64,000 bases of DNA from Novispirillum itersonii subsp. itersonii ATCC 12639 (GTDB lineage Bacteria > Pseudomonadota > Alphaproteobacteria > Rhodospirillales > Rhodospirillaceae): contig NZ_KB907337.1 in assembly GCF_000381985.1 (NCBI RefSeq), positions 137,697 through 201,696 of the forward strand, in the 5' to 3' direction. The position numbers and the translations under genes are program-made. The number at the start of each line of letters is the position of its first letter. Position 1 is the stretch's first letter. This document shows, in pieces, positions 26,486 through 35,031 of this stretch. The notes below the pieces were generated by a model that did not search any database, was not told the origin of the DNA, and saw nothing but the letters and a program-made list of their open reading frames with translations.

Positions 26486-26560
26486 TGGCTCCGGCGGTAG
26501 GATTCGAACCTACGACAACCCGATTAACAGTCGGGGGCTCTACCGCTGAGCTACACCGGA
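26486..26560 (-). tRNA. tRNA-Asn (anticodon GUU), copy 2
   Basis: 75 nt, identical to copy 1 except for one base in the variable region, with the same encoded CCA. The spacer and terminator are duplicated as well, indicating a tandem duplication of the whole transcription unit. Confidence 0.97.
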
Positions 26561-26675
26561 ACATCCCGTCGAGGGCCGCGTATTTATCAGTCGTGGCCGG
26601 GGTGTGCAAGCATTTTCTTGTCAGGATCTGTCAAAAAGTCGGGGGATCTGATCTGACGCTCTCTAATTCCCTGTA

Positions 26676-26693
26676 AGGAAATGATTATTTCCT
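26676..26693. promoter_or_regulatory. Inverted repeat AGGAAAT-N4-ATTTCCT
   Basis: Perfect 7-bp arms with a GATT spacer, upstream of the two related operator-like palindromes. It does not resemble them in sequence, so a different factor may bind. Confidence 0.35.
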
Positions 26694-26731
26694 ATGATCG
26701 GAAAAAGCGCAGTCTTTCATCGAAAAAATCT

Positions 26732-26750
26732 GAACTAAACTGTTCAGTTT
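26732..26750. promoter_or_regulatory. Operator-like palindrome, upstream copy
   Basis: GAACTAAAC-T-GTTCAGTTT matches the downstream palindrome in 16 of 19 positions (the centre base also differs). Its centre is 62 bp from that of the downstream site, about six helical turns, so both sites face the same side of the DNA. Confidence 0.6.
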
Positions 26751-26793
26751 GATCTTGCGGTCAGGATGCGACAGGACTAAGTTTCCCTCAACA

Positions 26794-26812
26794 GAACTGA
26801 ACAGTTCAGTTC
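26794..26812. promoter_or_regulatory. Operator-like palindrome, downstream copy (perfect)
   Basis: GAACTGAAC-A-GTTCAGTTC is a perfect 9+1+9 palindrome of the kind bound by TetR-type repressors, 73 bp before the start of the secreted-protein gene. No TetR-type gene is in the window, so the regulator would be encoded elsewhere. Confidence 0.65.
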
Positions 26813-26885
26813 GACTTCAGGCCACTCCCGGAGCGGGGCCCCAATCAGGACAGCCCCCCGGATGACCGCTTATAAGGAGCACATC

Positions 26886-27227
26886 ATGTCTGCTTTCAAG
26901 ACCGCTTTTGCCGCTGCCGCTTTCTCCGCTGCCGTTGTTGCCTCTTTCTCTGCCGCTCAGGCCAGCGACCAGCTGCTGAAGGGCCGGGTGCCGGTCGGCA
27001 TGGAACAGATCGGCGGTGAGGCGACCCCGGTGTATGGCGACAAGACCTATGTCATCACCTCCGCCAAGCCGGTCGGCTGGACCTCCGGCCGCGATGCCCA
27101 GCCGGTCTATGACGAAGCCGTGACCCGCCCGGTGCTGAACCGGGACGTGGTGAAGTCTGAAATGATCGGCAACCGTCTGGTCGTCACCTACCGCGATGAC
27201 GCGGCACAGGTGGCTGAACAGAAGTAA
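26886..27227 (+). CDS. Small exported protein of unknown function
   Basis: The 113-residue product has a clear Sec signal peptide (hydrophobic run about residues 6-24, cleavage probably after AQA-S). The mature part is about 88 residues, hydrophilic, with no cysteines or further membrane segments (DQLLKGRVPVGMEQIGGEAT... ending QVAEQK). No family was recognised. AAGGAG lies 7 nt before ATG 26886; the longer frame from 26862 lacks such a site. The elaborate palindromic control region upstream and a strong terminator downstream indicate a single, tightly regulated gene. Confidence 0.8.
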   Translation: MSAFKTAFAAAAFSAAVVASFSAAQASDQLLKGRVPVGMEQIGGEATPVYGDKTYVITSAKPVGWTSGRDAQPVYDEAVTRPVLNRDVVKSEMIGNRLVVTYRDDAAQVAEQK

Positions 27228-27267
27228 GGGGCAGGGCCGCCTTATTCTTTAAGGTCTGATGCACAAG

Positions 27268-27300
27268 CGGGGGAGGCGGATGGTCGCCGTCCCCCGTTTT
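27268..27300 (+). terminator. Rho-independent terminator after the exported-protein gene
   Basis: CGGGGGA pairs with TCCCCCG around an inner GGCG/CGCC hairpin and is followed by TTTT, 41 bp after the stop codon. Confidence 0.75.
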
Positions 27301-27480
27301 GCTGTTTTTATGCCGCAGTCGCAAAAAATGTGATCACGGATGCGGGGAAGGTCCGCTCCGGCGTTGACGCAGACCCCCGGTGCGGCATAGGGTGCCAGCC
27401 TTAGCCCGCTGCCGCCCGTTTCCGGCGTCATGCGCAGCCGGGCTGTTCCCTTCAACACTATCATCTGGACCCGAACACTG

Positions 27481-29082
27481 ATGAGCGACTCTCTGGTTGA
27501 TCTCGCCCGCGATTCCTCGGCCTGGCCCTTTCAGGAAGCCCGTGACCTGCTGGAAAAACGCCTGGGTGGTAAAAAACCGGAGAAAGGCTACGTCCTGTTC
27601 GAGACCGGCTATGGCCCGTCGGGCCTGCCGCATATCGGCACCTTCGGCGAAGTGGCCCGCACCACCTGGGTGCGCCGCGCCTTTCAGGTTCTGGCGCCCG
27701 ACATGCCGACCAAGCTGTTCGCCTTCTCCGATGACATGGACGGCCTGCGCAAGGTGCCGGACAACATCCCCAATAAGGAGATGGTCCGCCAGCACCTCGG
27801 CAAGCCGCTGACCCGGATCCCCGATCCGTTCGGTACCCATGAAAGCTTCGGCCATCACAACAACGCCCGTCTGCGTGGCTTCCTCGACAGCTTCGGCTTC
27901 GAGTACGAGTTCAAGTCGGCGACCGAATGCTATGCCTCCGGCATGTTCGACCACGCGCTGAAGCGGGTGCTGGAATGCTATGACGAGATCATGGCGGTGA
28001 TGCTGCCGACGCTGGGCGCTGAACGTCAGGCGACCTACAGCCCGTTCCTGCCGGTCTGCCCGCGCACCGGTGTGGTGCTGCAGGTGCCGGTGATCCACCA
28101 CGACGCTGACGCCGGGACGATTGTCTATGTCGATCCCGAAACCGGCGAGAAGATGGAAACCCCGGTTACCGGCGGTGCCTGTAAGCTGCAGTGGAAGCCG
28201 GACTGGGGTATGCGCTGGTACGCGCTGGGCGTTGATTATGAAATGTCCGGTAAGGATCTGATCCCGTCGGTGGATCTGGCGGCGAAGATCTGCCGCATCC
28301 TTGGCGGCACCCCGCCGAAGAACCTGTCTTACGAGCTGTTCCTTGATGACAAGGGCCAGAAAATTTCCAAGTCGAAGGGCAACGGCCTGTCGGTGGAAGA
28401 CTGGCTGAAGTACGCGCCGGAAGAATCGTTGGCCCTGTTCATGTATCAGAAGCCGAAAGCGGCCAAGCGGCTGTTCTTCGATGTCATTCCGCGTGCGGTG
28501 GATGAATATATCGCCCATGTCGACAGCTTCCACGGGCAGGATGACAAGGGTAAGTTCAACAATCCGGCCTGGCATATTCACCACGCCAACCCGCCGAAGG
28601 GCACCAGCCCGCTCAGCTTCGGGATTCTGCTGAATCTGGTCGGGGTGGCGAACACCGATGACCCGGACGTGCTGTGGCATTACATCCGCAACTACGCCCC
28701 GGATGCCAGCCCGGAAGCGACCCCGTTCCTGAACAAGCTGGTGTCGCATGCGATCGTCTACTACAACGATTTCGTCAAGCCGACCAAGCAGTTCCGGAAG
28801 GCCAGCGAAGCCGAGCTGAAGGCGCTGACCGACCTGCGGAACCAGCTGAAGGCTGCCCCGGCCGGGGCGGGGGCGGAAGAGCTGCAGAACATCGTCTACG
28901 AAATCGGCAAGGCCCACGCGGAAACGTTCCCCGGGCTGCGCGACTGGTTCAAGGCCCAGTATGAAATTCTGCTGGGGCAGGATCAGGGGCCGCGCATGGG
29001 CAGCTTCTTTGCCCTGTACGGCGTCGATAAGTCGGTGGAACTGCTGGACCGCGCCATTGCCGGTGACGATCTGGGGGCGTAA
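27481..29082 (+). CDS. lysK: Lysyl-tRNA synthetase, class I
   Basis: The 533-residue protein has the class I synthetase signatures: HIGTFGE (the HIGH equivalent) near residue 55 and KISKSKGN near residue 296. It is thus the archaeal-type class I enzyme used by many alphaproteobacteria instead of class II LysS. It charges tRNA-Lys. The frame opens at 27430, but family similarity starts at ATG 27481 ([17 protein letters not shown]). It is transcribed alone and ends in a terminator. Confidence 0.96.
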   Translation: MSDSLVDLARDSSAWPFQEARDLLEKRLGGKKPEKGYVLFETGYGPSGLPHIGTFGEVARTTWVRRAFQVLAPDMPTKLFAFSDDMDGLRKVPDNIPNKEMVRQHLGKPLTRIPDPFGTHESFGHHNNARLRGFLDSFGFEYEFKSATECYASGMFDHALKRVLECYDEIMAVMLPTLGAERQATYSPFLPVCPRTGVVLQVPVIHHDADAGTIVYVDPETGEKMETPVTGGACKLQWKPDWGMRWYALGVDYEMSGKDLIPSVDLAAKICRILGGTPPKNLSYELFLDDKGQKISKSKGNGLSVEDWLKYAPEESLALFMYQKPKAAKRLFFDVIPRAVDEYIAHVDSFHGQDDKGKFNNPAWHIHHANPPKGTSPLSFGILLNLVGVANTDDPDVLWHYIRNYAPDASPEATPFLNKLVSHAIVYYNDFVKPTKQFRKASEAELKALTDLRNQLKAAPAGAGAEELQNIVYEIGKAHAETFPGLRDWFKAQYEILLGQDQGPRMGSFFALYGVDKSVELLDRAIAGDDLGA

Positions 29083-29116
29083 GGCGGTCTGTTCCGTCAA
29101 CTGTGACCAAACAAAG

Positions 29117-29145
29117 GCCGCTCCGGGGTTCCGGGGCGGCTTTTT
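29117..29145 (+). terminator. Terminator after lysyl-tRNA synthetase
   Basis: GCCGCTCCGG pairs with CCGGGGCGGC (one G-U) around a GGTT loop and is followed by TTTTT, 35 bp after the stop codon. Confidence 0.8.
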
Positions 29146-29367
29146 GCTGATATTCAGGCGGGATAGCGGTGCGTTTCAGGGCCCTTTTTCCGCCATAACA
29201 CGGGTACAAACTCTCTTTGTCATCCGGGGTCTGTTTTGACAGGACGGAGACCTGCGGGCGGAAAAAACCGGCAGGGGTCTGCAAAAAAGAAAACCCTGTG
29301 ATGATCGTCACTGTTGAAAACTGGCAGTCGGCGTATCGTCAGTTCATCAGGCAAGGGGGCACAGCCC

Positions 29368-29577
29368 ATGACCGCCCGATACGAAGTTGCGATCTACAAT
29401 GCCGAAGTCCGGCGGTTGGTCTATACCGGAGATCATCACCGCGATCTGGCCGACAGCTGGAGTGAAACGCACTACGTTGAGGTGGTGGCTGAAAACGCCG
29501 ACCGAGCCCGAGCGAAGATTTTTAATCGGTATCCCCGAGACCGCGGCTTCGTGATTGAAGCCGTGAAAGAGGCCTGA
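29368..29577 (+). CDS. Small hypothetical protein (69 aa)
   Basis: The product starts MTARYEVAIYNAEVRRLVYT and ends GFVIEAVKEA, with an alternating beta pattern then a helix (ENADRARAKIFNRYP). It has no signal peptide or membrane segment. An AGGGGG site lies 9 nt before ATG 29368, and a 16-bp terminator follows within 25 bp, so it looks like a genuine single-gene unit. No family was recognised. Confidence 0.6.
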   Translation: MTARYEVAIYNAEVRRLVYTGDHHRDLADSWSETHYVEVVAENADRARAKIFNRYPRDRGFVIEAVKEA

Positions 29578-29598
29578 CCGACCCCGGCAGGCAAAAAA

Positions 29599-29655
29599 GA
29601 CCGGACGCTCCGTGCATCCCCCCCGAGCAATCCCACGGAGCGTCCGGTCGCTTTT
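29599..29655 (+). terminator. Strong terminator after the 69-aa gene
   Basis: GACCGGACGCTCCGTG and its perfect 16-bp complement enclose a 19-nt loop; the 3' side continues GCTTTTGT. A runs on the 5' side allow function in both directions. Confidence 0.8.
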
Positions 29656-29893
29656 GTAATTTGGTCCTTCCCTTCCCTTCCCAGATCTGGTCTTGGTCGA
29701 CAGCTTTTTGGTCTGTTGTCTGGTTCATGACCCTCCTTTGGCGCTTCCCGCACTGCGGGGGGCGCCTTGTTGTTTTGGGGTATGACCATGCAATCGCCGT
29801 TAGAGGCCAGGCCCCTCCGTCAGGCTGGTCGTCTGACATGGTTGCTGAGATCAATCGAGAACCGGCCCCGGTTATTGCAGGAGGTTATGAAAA

Positions 29894-29926
29894 AACAAAC
29901 CCCGCCGAAATCCGGCGGGGTTTGTT
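29894..29926. terminator. Terminator downstream of the small membrane protein
   Basis: AACAAACCCCGCCG and its perfect 14-bp complement enclose a 5-nt loop. It lies 62 bp after the stop of the minus-strand gene at 29988. The plus strand has no nearby gene to terminate. Confidence 0.7.
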
Positions 29927-29987
29927 ATCGATGTGGGTGCCCCGGGGGGAGCGCCCTTTTGCATCATATCCTGCTGTAAAGACAGAA

Positions 29988-30203
29988 TCAGGAAGGGCGG
30001 CCCGAGGTGCGGGCGATCAGGCGGCTCATCCAGAAAGCCAGCATGAAGATCGCGACAACGGCGACCGGCAACAGGGTGAAGACCTGCTGCTGGGTTTCTC
30101 CGGCAAAGCTGGTGCTCTTCCCGTTCAGCATGGATTCAAGGGCGATCCAGATCCCGATCGGGGCAATCATGAACACAGCGAGAACGTAAGGCAGAAAACG
30201 CAT
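29988..30203 (-). CDS. Small two-helix membrane protein of unknown function
   Basis: The 71-residue product has two hydrophobic segments (residues about 4-22, LPYVLAVFMIAPIGIWIAL, and 43-62, LLPVAVVAIFMLAFWMS) joined by a polar loop, and ends in a short basic tail. AGAGG precedes the ATG at good spacing, and a terminator follows. No family was recognised. It stands alone on the minus strand near slyX. Confidence 0.6.
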   Translation of the reverse strand: MRFLPYVLAVFMIAPIGIWIALESMLNGKSTSFAGETQQQVFTLLPVAVVAIFMLAFWMSRLIARTSGRPS

Positions 30204-30446
30204 GTCGATCCTCTCTCACGACAGCGGGCCCGTCGCACCGGCGGAGGACCCTGCGGAGAGTCCCTCGGCAGTGGACTATCCGCTCATTCGCGACGGACTA
30301 TAGGTCGTGACAGAGATGTTGCAAGAGCGAATTGTAATGGTTAAAAATTTTGTGGGTATTCCGGCGAAGCGGCATTCTCCCCGAAAAGATATTAAACCGG
30401 GCTGGGGCAGGGCAGGTCCCTGACAGAACACGGTTTTCCGATCCGG

Positions 30447-30665
30447 TCAGTAATGCGGCGGCTTTGTCACCTCATGGGCCGGTTCCAGACTGGTCATTTT
30501 GCGATGGAGGAGTTCCATCGTGCGGGTCAGGCGGTCGATCTGGTCCCACTGGGCCGCCATCTGGTCGCTCATCTCCTGCTGTGCCCGTTCCAGATGGGCA
30601 ACATGGCTTTCCAGATCGTTAATCCGTTCCTGAAGATGGGTAATTTCGGTGGCGGTTTCAGTCAT
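30447..30665 (-). CDS. slyX: SlyX family protein
   Basis: The 72-residue protein is a continuous coiled coil (ITHLQERINDLESHVAHLE onward) ending in the PPHY signature of SlyX proteins. Its function is unknown; in E. coli slyX lies next to slyD. The frame extends to 30728, but the coiled coil and normal length fit ATG 30665. It follows the frdD terminator on the same strand and is probably transcribed separately. Confidence 0.85.
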   Translation of the reverse strand: MTETATEITHLQERINDLESHVAHLERAQQEMSDQMAAQWDQIDRLTRTMELLHRKMTSLEPAHEVTKPPHY

Positions 30666-30718
30666 GACGTCTGCTTTACGAGTCGGGGGCACAGGGCTGT
30701 GGGGAAACAGGCACAGAG

Positions 30719-30753
30719 AAAACCCCATTGACCGATGGCGATCAATGGGGTTT
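30719..30753 (-). terminator. Terminator of the frdABCD operon
   Basis: AAACCCCATTGA and TCAATGGGGTTT form a 12-bp stem with a 10-nt loop, 27 bp after the frdD stop. On the minus strand GGGGTTTTC follows. Confidence 0.8.
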
Positions 30754-30780
30754 CACCGGAAAGGGGCAAAACAGCCGTGT

Positions 30781-31137
30781 TTACCACAGGGTCAGCAGGG
30801 CGGAGCCGCACAGCAGAGTCAGCACCGCACCAATGCCGTAGCACAGGGCTCCGGCGATACGGTGCCCGTCTTCGCCACGCAGGAACAGATCCTGCAGGGT
30901 CATGCGCAGGCGGTGGGCACCGTGCCACAGGCAGGGCAGGATCACCCCGGCCAGAATCACCTTGCCGATCAAAGAGGCCGCAAAGGCACGCATGGTACCG
31001 TAGGAAAACGCCCCTGACGCCAGCCCCAGCGGTACCAGAACCCCGGTGACGATGATCAGGGCCGGCAGCAGAAAGGCCGACAGGGTTCCCCCGGCGGCAA
31101 AGGGCAGCCAGACGATGGGCTTGCTGGAACGGGCCAT
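30781..31137 (-). CDS. frdD: Fumarate reductase membrane anchor subunit D
   Basis: The 118-residue protein has three transmembrane helices and matches E. coli FrdD in its opening (VWLPFAAGGTLSAFLLPA), the middle helix, and the LWHGAHRLRM segment that contacts quinone in the family. With FrdC it anchors FrdAB in the inner membrane and forms the quinol site. It is the last gene of frdABCD, 16 bp after frdC, and is followed by a terminator. No haem-ligating pattern of the SdhC/D type was seen, consistent with the haem-free E. coli type. Confidence 0.92.
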   Translation of the reverse strand: MARSSKPIVWLPFAAGGTLSAFLLPALIIVTGVLVPLGLASGAFSYGTMRAFAASLIGKVILAGVILPCLWHGAHRLRMTLQDLFLRGEDGHRIAGALCYGIGAVLTLLCGSALLTLW

Positions 31138-31153
31138 ATCTCTCCCTCCGTCC

Positions 31154-31543
31154 TTAAAACCACAGGGCCGCGCCGATGATCACCGCCGAAGCGAAGATCC
31201 AGGCGGCATACTGGGCGATAATCACCGGCTGCGGCGGCAGAAAATCCTCGCCGACGATCACCGGCGTGGTGCGCGGGGTGACGGCAAACCACGTCACGGT
31301 GTGATACAGCGCGAACAGCAGGGCAATCCCCTGAAACACCAGCGTTGCCGGATGGCTGAGGGCGCTGACATAGCCGTTCCAGGCGGCTTCCCCTTCGGCC
31401 AGCCGCCACAGGCCGACGATCAGCAGGCCGCTGTAGGCGGTGACAAAGGCGCTGGACAGCTCGCGGATCATGTAGCGGGTATAGAAAGGCCGTTCCAGCC
31501 ACCAGCCATATGTCATTTTCGGGGTATAGGGGCGACGGCTCAT
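31154..31543 (-). CDS. frdC: Fumarate reductase membrane anchor subunit C
   Basis: The 129-residue protein has three transmembrane helices and the FrdC N-terminus (RRPYTPKMTYGWWLERPFYT then RYMIRE). Glu28 corresponds to the E. coli FrdC Glu29 implicated in quinol oxidation. The HTVTWFAVTP segment after the second helix also matches. Its ATG overlaps the frdB stop by 4 bp (ATGA), indicating translational coupling. Confidence 0.93.
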   Translation of the reverse strand: MSRRPYTPKMTYGWWLERPFYTRYMIRELSSAFVTAYSGLLIVGLWRLAEGEAAWNGYVSALSHPATLVFQGIALLFALYHTVTWFAVTPRTTPVIVGEDFLPPQPVIIAQYAAWIFASAVIIGAALWF

Positions 31544-32310
31544 TCCTTGGTCCTCCCCGCGCTGGACCGGCCCGGGATCAGATGATCAAGGAACCAGTCC
31601 ACGGAATTGGCGATTTTCTGTTCCTGAATGGCACCGCCCGGTTCGACATGCTTCGGGCAGACATCAGAGCAGGCGGAGACGAAGGTGCATTCCCACACCC
31701 CGTCAGCGGATCCGGTGACTTCCTGCCGCTCATGGCGGCCCTGATCCCGGGAGTCAAGGTTATAGCGGTGGGCCAGTGCCAGCGCCGCCGGACCGATGAA
31801 GCCGGGGTTAAGCCCGACCTGCGGGCAGGCGCTGTAACACAGCAGGCAGTTGATGCACAGCGTATGGTGCTTGAACCGCTTAAGCTGTTTGGGCAACTGG
31901 ATGTATTCGCCGTCTTCGACCGGCTTTTCCTCGTCCCGGATGATCCACGGCTTCACGGATTCAAGTTTTGCCATGAACCCTTCCATATCGACCACCAGAT
32001 CGCGCTCAATCGGGAAGTTGCGCAGCGGCTCCACCCGGATCGGGCCGCGGCCGAGGTAATCCCGCAGAAAGGCCTTGCAGGTCAGCTTTTCCTCGCCGTT
32101 GACCACCATGCCGCAGGACCCGCACACCGCCATGTGGCAGGACCAGCGGTAGGTCAGGGTACTGTCGGTGTTGTCTTTGATCCAGTTGAGGGCGTCAAGC
32201 ACCACCCAGTCTTCGTCATAGGGCACCTCAAAGCTCTGAAAGCGCGGCTCCTGATCCCGCTCGGGATCATAGCGCAGGACTTCCAGCGTGACGGTTGTGG
32301 TGTTGCTCAT
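31540..32310 (-). CDS. frdB: Fumarate reductase iron-sulfur subunit
   Basis: The 256-residue protein carries the three cluster motifs: a plant-type [2Fe-2S] site ([14 protein letters not shown] with a later LTC), a [4Fe-4S] site ([12 protein letters not shown]) and a [3Fe-4S] site ([15 protein letters not shown]). It passes electrons from the FrdCD quinol site to FAD in FrdA. It overlaps frdA and frdC by 4 bp at either end. Confidence 0.95.
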   Translation of the reverse strand: MSNTTTVTLEVLRYDPERDQEPRFQSFEVPYDEDWVVLDALNWIKDNTDSTLTYRWSCHMAVCGSCGMVVNGEEKLTCKAFLRDYLGRGPIRVEPLRNFPIERDLVVDMEGFMAKLESVKPWIIRDEEKPVEDGEYIQLPKQLKRFKHHTLCINCLLCYSACPQVGLNPGFIGPAALALAHRYNLDSRDQGRHERQEVTGSADGVWECTFVSACSDVCPKHVEPGGAIQEQKIANSVDWFLDHLIPGRSSAGRTKE

Positions 32311-34058
32311 GATGCGGCCCCCCCATACACCCGGGCGGCGGGCTGGGATTTGGTGATCGTCACCGGCTTATAGTCAATGCGTGGCGGCTCATCGCCCTGA
32401 CGCCACGCCATGCTGTGGGTCAGGAACGCGCTGTCATCACGCTGCGGGTGGTCAAGGCGCTGGTGTGCCCCGCGTGATTCGGTGCGCAGCAGTGCTGACA
32501 GGGCCATGGTTTCGGCGATTTCCAGCATCGCCCCCAGTTCCAGCGCCTGCGTCAGATCGGTGTTGAACACCCAGCTGCGGTCAGAAATCTTGACGTCCCG
32601 GTAGCGGGCCCGCAGGTCGCGCAGAGTGGCGCAGGTGGCTTCCAGACCTTCCTGCGTGCGGTAAATGCCACAGCCGGATTCCATGGTTGCCATCATGTCG
32701 CGGCGGATGGTGGCGACGGCCTCGGTTCCGCGCGATCCGTCAACCAGCGCTTCGGCGCGGGCGCGGTGGGCCTTGGCCTGCGCCAGTGCCGCCGTTTCTG
32801 ACGGGGCTGGCAGGCTGCGGGCCAGCTTTGCCGCCGCTTCTCCGGCAACCTTGCCGAACACCAGCAGTTCCGCCAGCGAGTTTGACCCCAGACGGTTGGC
32901 TCCGTTGATTGAGACGCAGGCGGTTTCCCCGGCGCAGAACAGACCGGGCAGAGGGGTGCCTGCGGTGATGTCACTGGCGATGCCGCCCATGGTGTAATGA
33001 ATCACCGGGCGCACCGGGATCGGGGCGCTGACGACATCAACCCCGACGTAAGACTTGGCCAGATCACGGATGAACGGCAGGCGCTCGTTGATCTTCTTCT
33101 CACCCAGATGCCGCAGGTCGAGGTGAACCACATCGCCCCATTTGCTCTGGATGGTGCGGCCCTTCTGCTGTTCCTGCCAGAACGACTGCGACAGGCGGTC
33201 ACGCGGCCCCAGCTCCATGGCCTTTTTGCGCGGCCACGGGTCCGGCGGGCCCATGCCGTAATCCTGCAGGTAGCGGTAGCCGTCCTTATTGACCAGAATC
33301 CCGCCTTCACCGCGCGCCGCTTCAGAAATCAGGATGCCGGTGCCGGGCAGGCCGGTGGGGTGGTACTGCACGAATTCCATATCCTGCAGCGGCACCCCGG
33401 CGCGGTAGGCCATCGCCATACCATCCCCGGTTTTAATCGCCCCGTTGGTGGTGAACGGGAAGACTCGCCCGGCACCACCGGTACAGAGGATCACCGCCTT
33501 CCCCAGAACCACCACCGGCTTGCCGCTGCGCATCTCGTGACTCAGCACGCCGACAGCCCGGCCGTCTTCCAGCAGCAGGTCGGTGGTATAGTATTCATCC
33601 AGCCGCCTGATCGACGGATATTTCATCGAGGTCTGGAACAGGGTGTGCAGGATGTGGAAGCCGCTTTTGTCGGCGGCAAACCACGTCCGCTCGATCTTCA
33701 TGCCACCGAACGGGCGGACGGCGACGCGGCCGTCCGGATCACGGCTCCACGGGCAGCCCCAGTGTTCCAGCCGGGTCAGCTCTTTCGGGGCCTGCTCAAC
33801 GAAAAATTCCACCGCATCCTGATCGGCCAGCCAGTCAGAGCCGCCGATGGTGTCGTTGAAGTGGTTCTCCAGACTGTCATTTTCCTTAATGACCCCGGCA
33901 GCCCCCCCTTCCGCCGCCACGGTGTGGCTGCGCATCGGGTACACCTTGGAGATCAGCGTCACCGACAGCGCCGGATCGGCTTCGGCCACCGCAATGGCGG
34001 CACGCAGACCCGCGCCCCCGGCGCCCACGATCACCACATCTGTCTGAAGGACATCCAT
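32307..34058 (-). CDS. frdA: Fumarate reductase flavoprotein subunit
   Basis: The 583-residue protein follows E. coli FrdA closely: FAD-binding [14 protein letters not shown], covalent-FAD His45 in SHTVAAEGG, the [16 protein letters not shown] segment, and the active-site HYTMGGI region. It reduces fumarate to succinate; the reverse reaction cannot be excluded from sequence. AGGAGG lies 9 nt before the ATG. The 214-bp gap upstream to rquA contains a hairpin and a TATCAT-like -10, so frd may have its own promoter in addition to read-through from rquA. Confidence 0.95.
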   Translation of the reverse strand: MDVLQTDVVIVGAGGAGLRAAIAVAEADPALSVTLISKVYPMRSHTVAAEGGAAGVIKENDSLENHFNDTIGGSDWLADQDAVEFFVEQAPKELTRLEHWGCPWSRDPDGRVAVRPFGGMKIERTWFAADKSGFHILHTLFQTSMKYPSIRRLDEYYTTDLLLEDGRAVGVLSHEMRSGKPVVVLGKAVILCTGGAGRVFPFTTNGAIKTGDGMAMAYRAGVPLQDMEFVQYHPTGLPGTGILISEAARGEGGILVNKDGYRYLQDYGMGPPDPWPRKKAMELGPRDRLSQSFWQEQQKGRTIQSKWGDVVHLDLRHLGEKKINERLPFIRDLAKSYVGVDVVSAPIPVRPVIHYTMGGIASDITAGTPLPGLFCAGETACVSINGANRLGSNSLAELLVFGKVAGEAAAKLARSLPAPSETAALAQAKAHRARAEALVDGSRGTEAVATIRRDMMATMESGCGIYRTQEGLEATCATLRDLRARYRDVKISDRSWVFNTDLTQALELGAMLEIAETMALSALLRTESRGAHQRLDHPQRDDSAFLTHSMAWRQGDEPPRIDYKPVTITKSQPAARVYGGAAS

Positions 34059-34191
34059 GCCCTGCTGCCTCCTGAAAAGTCACGCTGCGCTGCCCCGCAT
34101 GAGCGAAGCATCACATTCGTCTGATGATAGCCGAGGATTTGCCGTAAGGAAACGTTAAGTCCTTGTGACGGCGTGCAGGTCAGGGCACGGT

Positions 34192-34220
34192 CTGCCCTGT
34201 CCTCTGGTATGACAGGGCAG
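34192..34220 (-). terminator. Hairpin between rquA and frdA
   Basis: CTGCCCTGTC and its perfect complement enclose a 9-nt loop, 53 bp after the rquA stop. No T run follows, so it may be a partial terminator or an RNA-processing point between the rquA and frd messages. Confidence 0.45.
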
Positions 34221-34272
34221 GTAGGGGATTGCGGCTCCGGAAAATTAAAGCCCTATTTTTACAGTCGGGAAC

Positions 34273-35031
34273 TTAAGAAATGCGGGTGGCAGTGACCTTC
34301 TGATACAGTCCGCCGAACAGGGTTTCTTTCTTCCACTCAAAGGTGACGTTTCCGGTTTCTGCACCGTCGGCAAGGCTCTTGATCTCTGTAGTCCAGAGTT
34401 CGCGGGCGAACGGTTCCAGCAGGGCGAATACCGCCTTCATAACCGGCCGCAGCGGATGCCACAGCGCCGGGGCATGGTAATCGACAAAAATAGCCCTGCC
34501 ACCGGGCCTGACAGTGCGCAGAACGCTGGCTGTCACCTGCCGTTTCGCGTCCGCCGGGACTTCGTGAAGAAGAAAGAAACAGGCCACCGTATCGACGCAG
34601 ACCGGCTCTGCGGTATCGGGGGACAGCAGAGACTCGCGGGCATCGTGACGGATCACCCGGGCCTGCGGCAGGTCGGCCAGCTTACGGGCGGTCAGTTCCA
34701 CCTGTACCGGCGCAACATCGCTGACGGTCAGGCTGCCGCCCGGGCCGACGCGGGCGGCAAGGCGGCGGGAGAAGCCGCCATACACCGCGGCAGGCTGCCA
34801 GACGCTGCTGCCCGCCGTGATGTCGCGCGCCACCCAGTCCATCAGGCGGTTGGCATTGCCCCACAGGATGGTGTTGACCACGGCCTGATAGTCAAAGAAC
34901 CGGGTCCCGAACCCGGACAGATAGGCCCAGGTGTAGGTGTCAGACAGATAGGCGGGCACATCCCGGCTGCCGTGTCCGGCAGGGGCGGGCTGAGGGCGGC
35001 GGGGGGGCAGGGGATTGGTACCGTCAGGCAT
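34273..35031 (-). CDS. rquA: Rhodoquinone biosynthesis protein RquA
   Basis: The 252-residue protein has a class I SAM-enzyme fold and the distinctive RquA features. These are a YLSDTYTWAYLSGFGTRFFD opening, NTILWGNANRL, VYGGFSRRLAARVGPGG, a SDVAPVQVELTARKL strand-II region, and CFFLLHEVP. The FVDYHAPALWHPLRPVMKAV segment and the YQKVTATRIS end also match. RquA is established as the enzyme that converts ubiquinone to rhodoquinone, using SAM as the amino donor. ATG 35031 overlaps the COQ10-like gene stop by 8 bp; the frame continues to 35079 but would run further into that gene. Its place between a quinone-binding protein and frdABCD supports a role in fumarate respiration. Confidence 0.92.
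   Translation of the reverse strand: MPDGTNPLPPRRPQPAPAGHGSRDVPAYLSDTYTWAYLSGFGTRFFDYQAVVNTILWGNANRLMDWVARDITAGSSVWQPAAVYGGFSRRLAARVGPGGSLTVSDVAPVQVELTARKLADLPQARVIRHDARESLLSPDTAEPVCVDTVACFFLLHEVPADAKRQVTASVLRTVRPGGRAIFVDYHAPALWHPLRPVMKAVFALLEPFARELWTTEIKSLADGAETGNVTFEWKKETLFGGLYQKVTATRIS

Larger units (their letters stand above)
26561..26885. other. 325-bp regulatory stretch with three palindromes
   Basis: No gene is seen. It contains three inverted repeats (26676-26693, 26732-26750, 26794-26812) and a weak promoter-like pair, TTGCGG (26755-26760) and TAAGTT (26778-26783), 17 bp apart. It lies directly upstream of the secreted-protein gene at 26886. Confidence 0.55.
29578..29987. other. 410-bp non-coding stretch with three hairpins
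   Basis: It contains the terminator at 29599-29655, a GGCGC/GCGCC hairpin around 29742-29766, and the terminator at 29894-29926. No gene was recognised between them, although a short untranslated RNA cannot be excluded. Confidence 0.45.

Noticed and set aside
26214-26560. Repeated units suggesting a CRISPR-like or att-site duplication
   Set aside because: Only two copies, each fully explained as a tRNA gene plus terminator; no integrase or cas gene nearby.
27334-29100. A 588-codon minus-strand frame covering the lysyl-tRNA synthetase gene
   Set aside because: It is an exact shadow of a confidently identified gene.
30719-30753. TTGA...TCAA arms resembling an Fnr box after frdD
   Set aside because: The spacer is 10 nt, and the arms are part of a longer terminator stem.
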